From Geothrix fermentans DSM 14018 (GTDB lineage Bacteria; Acidobacteriota; Holophagae; Holophagales; Holophagaceae), in contig NZ_KE386810.1 in NCBI RefSeq assembly GCF_000428885.1, positions 295,818-359,817 on the forward strand: 64,000 nt of DNA. The letters run 5' to 3'. Positions 60,911-64,000 of the stretch are shown one piece after another. Position numbers and translations under genes: made by a program. Numbering within the stretch: the first letter of the stretch is position 1; every line of letters starts with the position of its first letter. The notes under the pieces are model-generated. The model searched no databases. It saw only the letters and a program-made list of their open reading frames with translations, and was not told the origin of the DNA.

Positions 60911-62257
60911 ATGACCCTGCAGCTGGGCAAGTCCCCTCGCTCTTCCCGCACAGCCCCGGGAGGGGCTCCTGCCCGCCCCAAGGCCCGGCGGGAGCAGGCC
61001 GTCGTGGCCGTCCTGCCCTTCCAGGACCAGCGGGCGGATGGCGGCGATGCCCCCCTCTGCGAAGGGATCGCCGACGAGGTACTCCAGGCCCTCAACCACC
61101 TGGACGGGCTGCAGATCGTCTCCAGGACGACCTCGTTCCGGTACGGGGGCCCGGCCCTCTCGCCCCAGGCGGCGGGGCGCCACCTGCATGCCACCGCCAT
61201 CCTGGCCGGATCCCTCCGGAAGGATGACCGGCTCCTGATGCTGAAGGCGGACCTGGTGGACGTGAAGACCGGGCGCGTGACCTGGTCGAAGGCCTATGCC
61301 TTCGACCGGCAGGACCTCTTCACCACCCTCGACGACATCATCCGGAACGTGGCCTCCACCCTGCACGTGCGCGCCACCCTCCGCCCCAGGTACGCCGTGG
61401 ATCTCGAGGCCTACGAGCACTACCTCCTGGGACGGCACCACTACTTCCGGTTCAACCGCCAGGGCATGGCCCTGGCCACGCAGATGTACCGCCGCGCCCT
61501 GGCCCTGGATCCGCGGTTCCCCTCCGCCTGGGCGGGCCTGGCCAACTGCGCGGCCTACAGCTACATCTACATCGATCGCACGGAACCCCAGCGAGAACTG
61601 GCGGAAGCGGCCAGCTCCCGCGCCCTGGAACTAGACCCCTACCTGGCCGAAGCCCACGCCTCGCGGGGCGCCGCCCTGTCGGCGGCCGGCCAGGGCGACG
61701 AGGCCGAGGCGGCCTTCGAGACGGCCCTCCGCCTGGATCCCAACCTCTATGAGGCGGCCTACTTCTACGCCAGGCACTGCTTCGCCGCAGGAAAGCCGGA
61801 GCGGGCCATCGAATACTTCGAGTGGGCCGCGGCCCTCCGCCCAGAGGACTTCCAGTCCATCCTCCTCGTGGCGCAGGTCTACCACAGCCTGGGCCTGGAG
61901 GACGAGGCGGAGCGGGCCCGGAGGTCCGGTCTGGCCCTGGTGGAGGCCCACCTGGAACGGGTTCCGGGCGACCCGCGGGCCCGCTACCTGGGGGCCAATG
62001 CCCTCGTGGCCCTGGGGGAGCGGGACAAGGGCCTGGCCTGGGCCCGCATGGCCCGGGGCCTGGATCCGGACGATTCCATGCTGCTCTACAACCTGGGCTG
62101 CATCCACGCCCTGGCCGACGATCCCGAAGAGAGCCTGGCCTGCCTGGAGCGGGCGGTGGACGGCGGGCTCTCCCAGAAGGACTGGTTCGCCCACGATGGT
62201 GACCTGGATTCCATCCGGGCCCATCCCCGGTTCCGGGAGCTCATGGCCCGGCTCTGA
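60911..62257 (+). CDS. TolB-like N-terminal domain and TPR protein
   Basis: About 448 residues. N-terminal part (about 25-150; [31 protein letters not shown]) resembles the N-terminal domain seen in adenylate-cyclase-linked regulators (TolB amino-terminal or FlgO-like). Seven or so TPR units follow, with A-L-D-P-rich helices ([23 protein letters not shown]). It ends with the [36 protein letters not shown] block of TPR end-of-group proteins. No DNA-binding or cyclase domain is present. The start at 60911 (GAGGTGG ahead) is preferred to 60893. Confidence 0.75.
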   Translation: MTLQLGKSPRSSRTAPGGAPARPKARREQAVVAVLPFQDQRADGGDAPLCEGIADEVLQALNHLDGLQIVSRTTSFRYGGPALSPQAAGRHLHATAILAGSLRKDDRLLMLKADLVDVKTGRVTWSKAYAFDRQDLFTTLDDIIRNVASTLHVRATLRPRYAVDLEAYEHYLLGRHHYFRFNRQGMALATQMYRRALALDPRFPSAWAGLANCAAYSYIYIDRTEPQRELAEAASSRALELDPYLAEAHASRGAALSAAGQGDEAEAAFETALRLDPNLYEAAYFYARHCFAAGKPERAIEYFEWAAALRPEDFQSILLVAQVYHSLGLEDEAERARRSGLALVEAHLERVPGDPRARYLGANALVALGERDKGLAWARMARGLDPDDSMLLYNLGCIHALADDPEESLACLERAVDGGLSQKDWFAHDGDLDSIRAHPRFRELMARL

Positions 62258-62269
62258 ACCGCCCTACCC

Positions 62270-63265
62270 TCACTTGCTCCGGGACAGGAGGGCCTCCGGA
62301 ATCTCCCGGAGCAGCTCCCCGGTGGCGGCGTCGCCCGGCACGATGGCGAGCTGGGCCACGGCGTTCTTCGAGGCCTGAAGGGCCAGCTCCCGGGTCTCGG
62401 CGAGGGCGTCGTGCCGGGCAATCAGGGCCCGGAGCGCAGTCTCCTCATCGGCGGGAATGGGCACTTCCTCGCCCCGGTCCCAGATGGTGCGGATCAGCCG
62501 GCGCGTCTCGTCCGGGGCCTTCTCCAGCAGTGTGAGCATGGGCAGGGTGAGCTTGCCCTCCCGCAGGTCGCTGAAGGCCGGCTTGCCCAGCTGCTCGCTG
62601 GTGGCGGTGTAGTCCAGGAGGTCGTCCACCAGCTGGAAGGCGCGCCCCACTTCCAGGCCGTACTGGCGCATGGCCACGCACTCCTCCTGGCTCCGGGCCG
62701 TGAGGACGGCGCCCGTCTCGGTGCAGCCGCTGAACAGGAGGGCCGTCTTCCGCTCCTGGATGTCGAAGTAGTCCTTGCGGCTGGTGTCGAGCTTAAAGAG
62801 CACATCGTTCTGGATGAGCTCGCCCTCGATCATGCGGGTGGTGACCTCCGCGAAGATCTCCATCATCCGCCAGCTGCGCCCGGCGATGGCCTCGCTCATG
62901 GCCACCAGGTAGAGGACGTCCCCGAAGAGCACAGTGAGGGTGTTGCCCCAGAGCCGGTTGAGGGTGGGCATGCTCCGGCGGAGCTGGGCATGGTCGATGA
63001 CGTCGTCGTGAACCAGGGTGGCCGTGTGGACCAGCTCGAAGACGGCGCCGAACCGCACGTCATCCTCGTTCTGGACGCCGCAGAACCGGGAGGAGAGCGC
63101 CACCAGGGCCGGTCTCAGGCGCTTCCCCTGCCCCCCGCGGACATGGTCGGCCAGCTTCTGGACCACTTCCACGTCGCTCTGGAGGATGCGCTGGAGTTCC
63201 GCCTCCACGCCCGCCAGCTTCGGGGCGATGGGGAGGAAATAGCGGGAGAGGTCGAGTCGGCTCAA
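62270..63265 (-). CDS. Polyprenyl diphosphate synthase (IspB-like)
   Basis: 331 residues. HDDVIDHAQ is the first Asp-rich motif and LVDDLLDYTA the second; GGQGKRLRPALV precedes the first. Extends isoprenoid chains for quinone side chains or for undecaprenyl-like carriers. The UbiA protein at 43996 is a plausible consumer. Stands beside yajQ on the same strand, two bases apart. Confidence 0.93.
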   Translation of the reverse strand: MSRLDLSRYFLPIAPKLAGVEAELQRILQSDVEVVQKLADHVRGGQGKRLRPALVALSSRFCGVQNEDDVRFGAVFELVHTATLVHDDVIDHAQLRRSMPTLNRLWGNTLTVLFGDVLYLVAMSEAIAGRSWRMMEIFAEVTTRMIEGELIQNDVLFKLDTSRKDYFDIQERKTALLFSGCTETGAVLTARSQEECVAMRQYGLEVGRAFQLVDDLLDYTATSEQLGKPAFSDLREGKLTLPMLTLLEKAPDETRRLIRTIWDRGEEVPIPADEETALRALIARHDALAETRELALQASKNAVAQLAIVPGDAATGELLREIPEALLSRSK

Positions 63266-63267
63266 GG

Positions 63268-63765
63268 TCAGCCCCGGTAGTTGGTGAACTGCAGGTCCAG
63301 CCCCTGATCGTCCTTCTTGAACAGGGCGATGACTTCCTGCAGGTCGTCCCGGCTCTTGCCGCTCACGCGCAGCTGGTCGCCCTGGATGCTGGCCTGGGCC
63401 TTGATCTTGGCATCCTTGAGGGCCTTGATGAGCCCCTTGGCCTTTTCCACGGGGATGCCCTGCTGGATGGTGACCTCCTGCCGGACCGTGCCCTTGGCGG
63501 CGGGCTCGATCTTGCCGTAGGTCATGCTGCGGATGCTCACCCCCCGCTTGTGGAGCTTGGTCTGGAGCACGTCGATGACGGCCTTGAGCTTCACCTCGTC
63601 ATCGCTGGTGAGCACCAGCACCTTGTCGTCCTTGAGCTCGATCTTGGACACCGAGCCCTTGAAGTCGTAGCGCTGGCCGATCTCCTTCATGGCCTGGGCC
63701 ACGGCGTTCTTCACCTCGTCCAAGTCCACCTTGCACACCACATCGAAGGAACATTCGCTGGCCAT
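63268..63765 (-). CDS. yajQ: YajQ family cyclic-di-GMP/nucleotide-binding protein
   Basis: 165 residues, normal size. FDVVCKVDLDEVKNAVAQAMKEI begins the first domain; RYDFKGSVSKIELKDDKVL and KAQASIQGDQLRVSGKSRDDLQEVI are well conserved. Some members bind cyclic di-GMP and regulate virulence; others bind tRNA or 23S rRNA. First gene of the pair yajQ-ispB. Confidence 0.95.
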   Translation of the reverse strand: MASECSFDVVCKVDLDEVKNAVAQAMKEIGQRYDFKGSVSKIELKDDKVLVLTSDDEVKLKAVIDVLQTKLHKRGVSIRSMTYGKIEPAAKGTVRQEVTIQQGIPVEKAKGLIKALKDAKIKAQASIQGDQLRVSGKSRDDLQEVIALFKKDDQGLDLQFTNYRG

Positions 63766-64000
63766 GGCCCCACCTCATCCGGATACACCTTTCAGACTAG
63801 CGTCTCGGCTGATCCGAAGAAAAGTCGGAGACAGGATTAACAGGATGAAATGCTGGATTAACAGGATCAGAGACAAGAGGAAACGGAACCTGCTTCGTGC
63901 TTTTGAATCCTGTTACCTGATTATCGGCGAGCCTCAGCCAGAAAAGCGGAACGCAGAGGGCGCAGAGACCGCCCTTCGGGCGCACGGAGAGCGCGGAGGG
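63766..64000. other. Non-coding end of window with short direct and inverted repeats
   Basis: No credible gene. It holds two GGATTAACAGGAT copies (63834-63846 and 63855-63867), an approximate inverted copy (ATCCTGTTACCTGAT at 63908-63922) and a nine-base-period run CGCAGAGGG, CGCAGAGAC from 63952 to the end. These are typical of the intergenic repeats in Acidobacteria and Deltaproteobacteria. Confidence 0.7.
63834..63867. repeat. GGATTAACAGGAT direct repeat
   Basis: Identical 13-base units at 63834-63846 and 63855-63867, eight bases apart. Such dispersed units resemble small intergenic repeat families; no function can be deduced. Confidence 0.7.

Noticed and set aside
63797..63985. 62-codon minus-strand frame at the window end
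   Set aside because: Entirely within dispersed repeats; translation repeats DPVNP/HPVNP units dictated by the repeat, not by a protein.

Overview
The window is a GC-rich, gene-dense stretch of a diderm bacterial chromosome with no phage, plasmid, CRISPR or insertion-sequence genes. The mix points to Acidobacteriota, most likely Holophagae (Geothrix/Holophaga-like): LPS-export and Mla genes (outer membrane), a BshA-type bacillithiol enzyme, SpoVG, DivIVA/YggT, a two-component propeller protein, PEGA-domain kinases and a Shewanella/Geobacter-style lactate oxidation locus. The taxonomic call is inference from gene content; no rRNA is present.

Layout. 1-5354: trpE(partial)GDCFBA, a tightly overlapping tryptophan operon. 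5509-9169: a FadL-type outer-membrane protein, facing a minus-strand yggT-divIVA-thiolase group. 9220-14107: bshA, a large propeller sensor without a kinase, and dinB. 14259-16828: a two-subunit molybdenum hydroxylase with a Tat-like signal. 16829-17283: non-coding repeats and tRNA-Met. 17320-25727: lactate permease, D-lactate dehydrogenase and LldEFG, divergent from a FadR-type regulator with a clear operator. 25767-30389: tRNA-Ile2, kdsD, a fused LptF-LptG permease and mnmA. 30400-34047: a secreted MEMO-family protein, tRNA-Cys, tRNA-Gly, a Fur-family regulator and an NtrB-like kinase. 34242-40032: an N-terminally extended Hfq, pdxA with a class IV aminotransferase, a degenerate sensor kinase and glmU. 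40054-46915: mlaE-mlaF-mlaD, DUF116, UbiA prenyltransferase, PBP7-type peptidase, PgeF-like protein and spoVG. 46992-48000: tRNA-Gln with a duplicated 3' end and a hypothetical gene. 48015-56945: a Ser/Thr kinase divergent from a membrane glycosyltransferase, PHP phosphatase, response regulator, truA, HD protein, CapA-like protein, radical SAM protein and thioesterase. 57036-59192: sucCD. 59298-63765: a PilT-type ATPase with a duplicated N-terminal module, a TPR protein, a polyprenyl diphosphate synthase and YajQ. The last 235 bases are repeats.

Much of the central 20 kb serves the cell envelope: KdsD and LptFG for LPS, GlmU for UDP-GlcNAc, MlaEFD for phospholipid traffic, UbiA/DUF116 and the peptidoglycan enzymes. 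The lactate block imports lactate and oxidises both isomers to pyruvate; succinyl-CoA ligase belongs to the TCA cycle.

No clearly new multi-gene system stands out. The best leads are unusual architectures (LptF-LptG fusion, MlaD with a barrel-like tail, extended Hfq, pseudo-kinase/pseudo-receiver, propeller protein with a Cys4 tail, PilT with a doubled N-terminal module) and unusual DNA (tRNA 3'-end repeats, a small element at the end of mlaE that preserves the C-terminus, and heptamer repeats).
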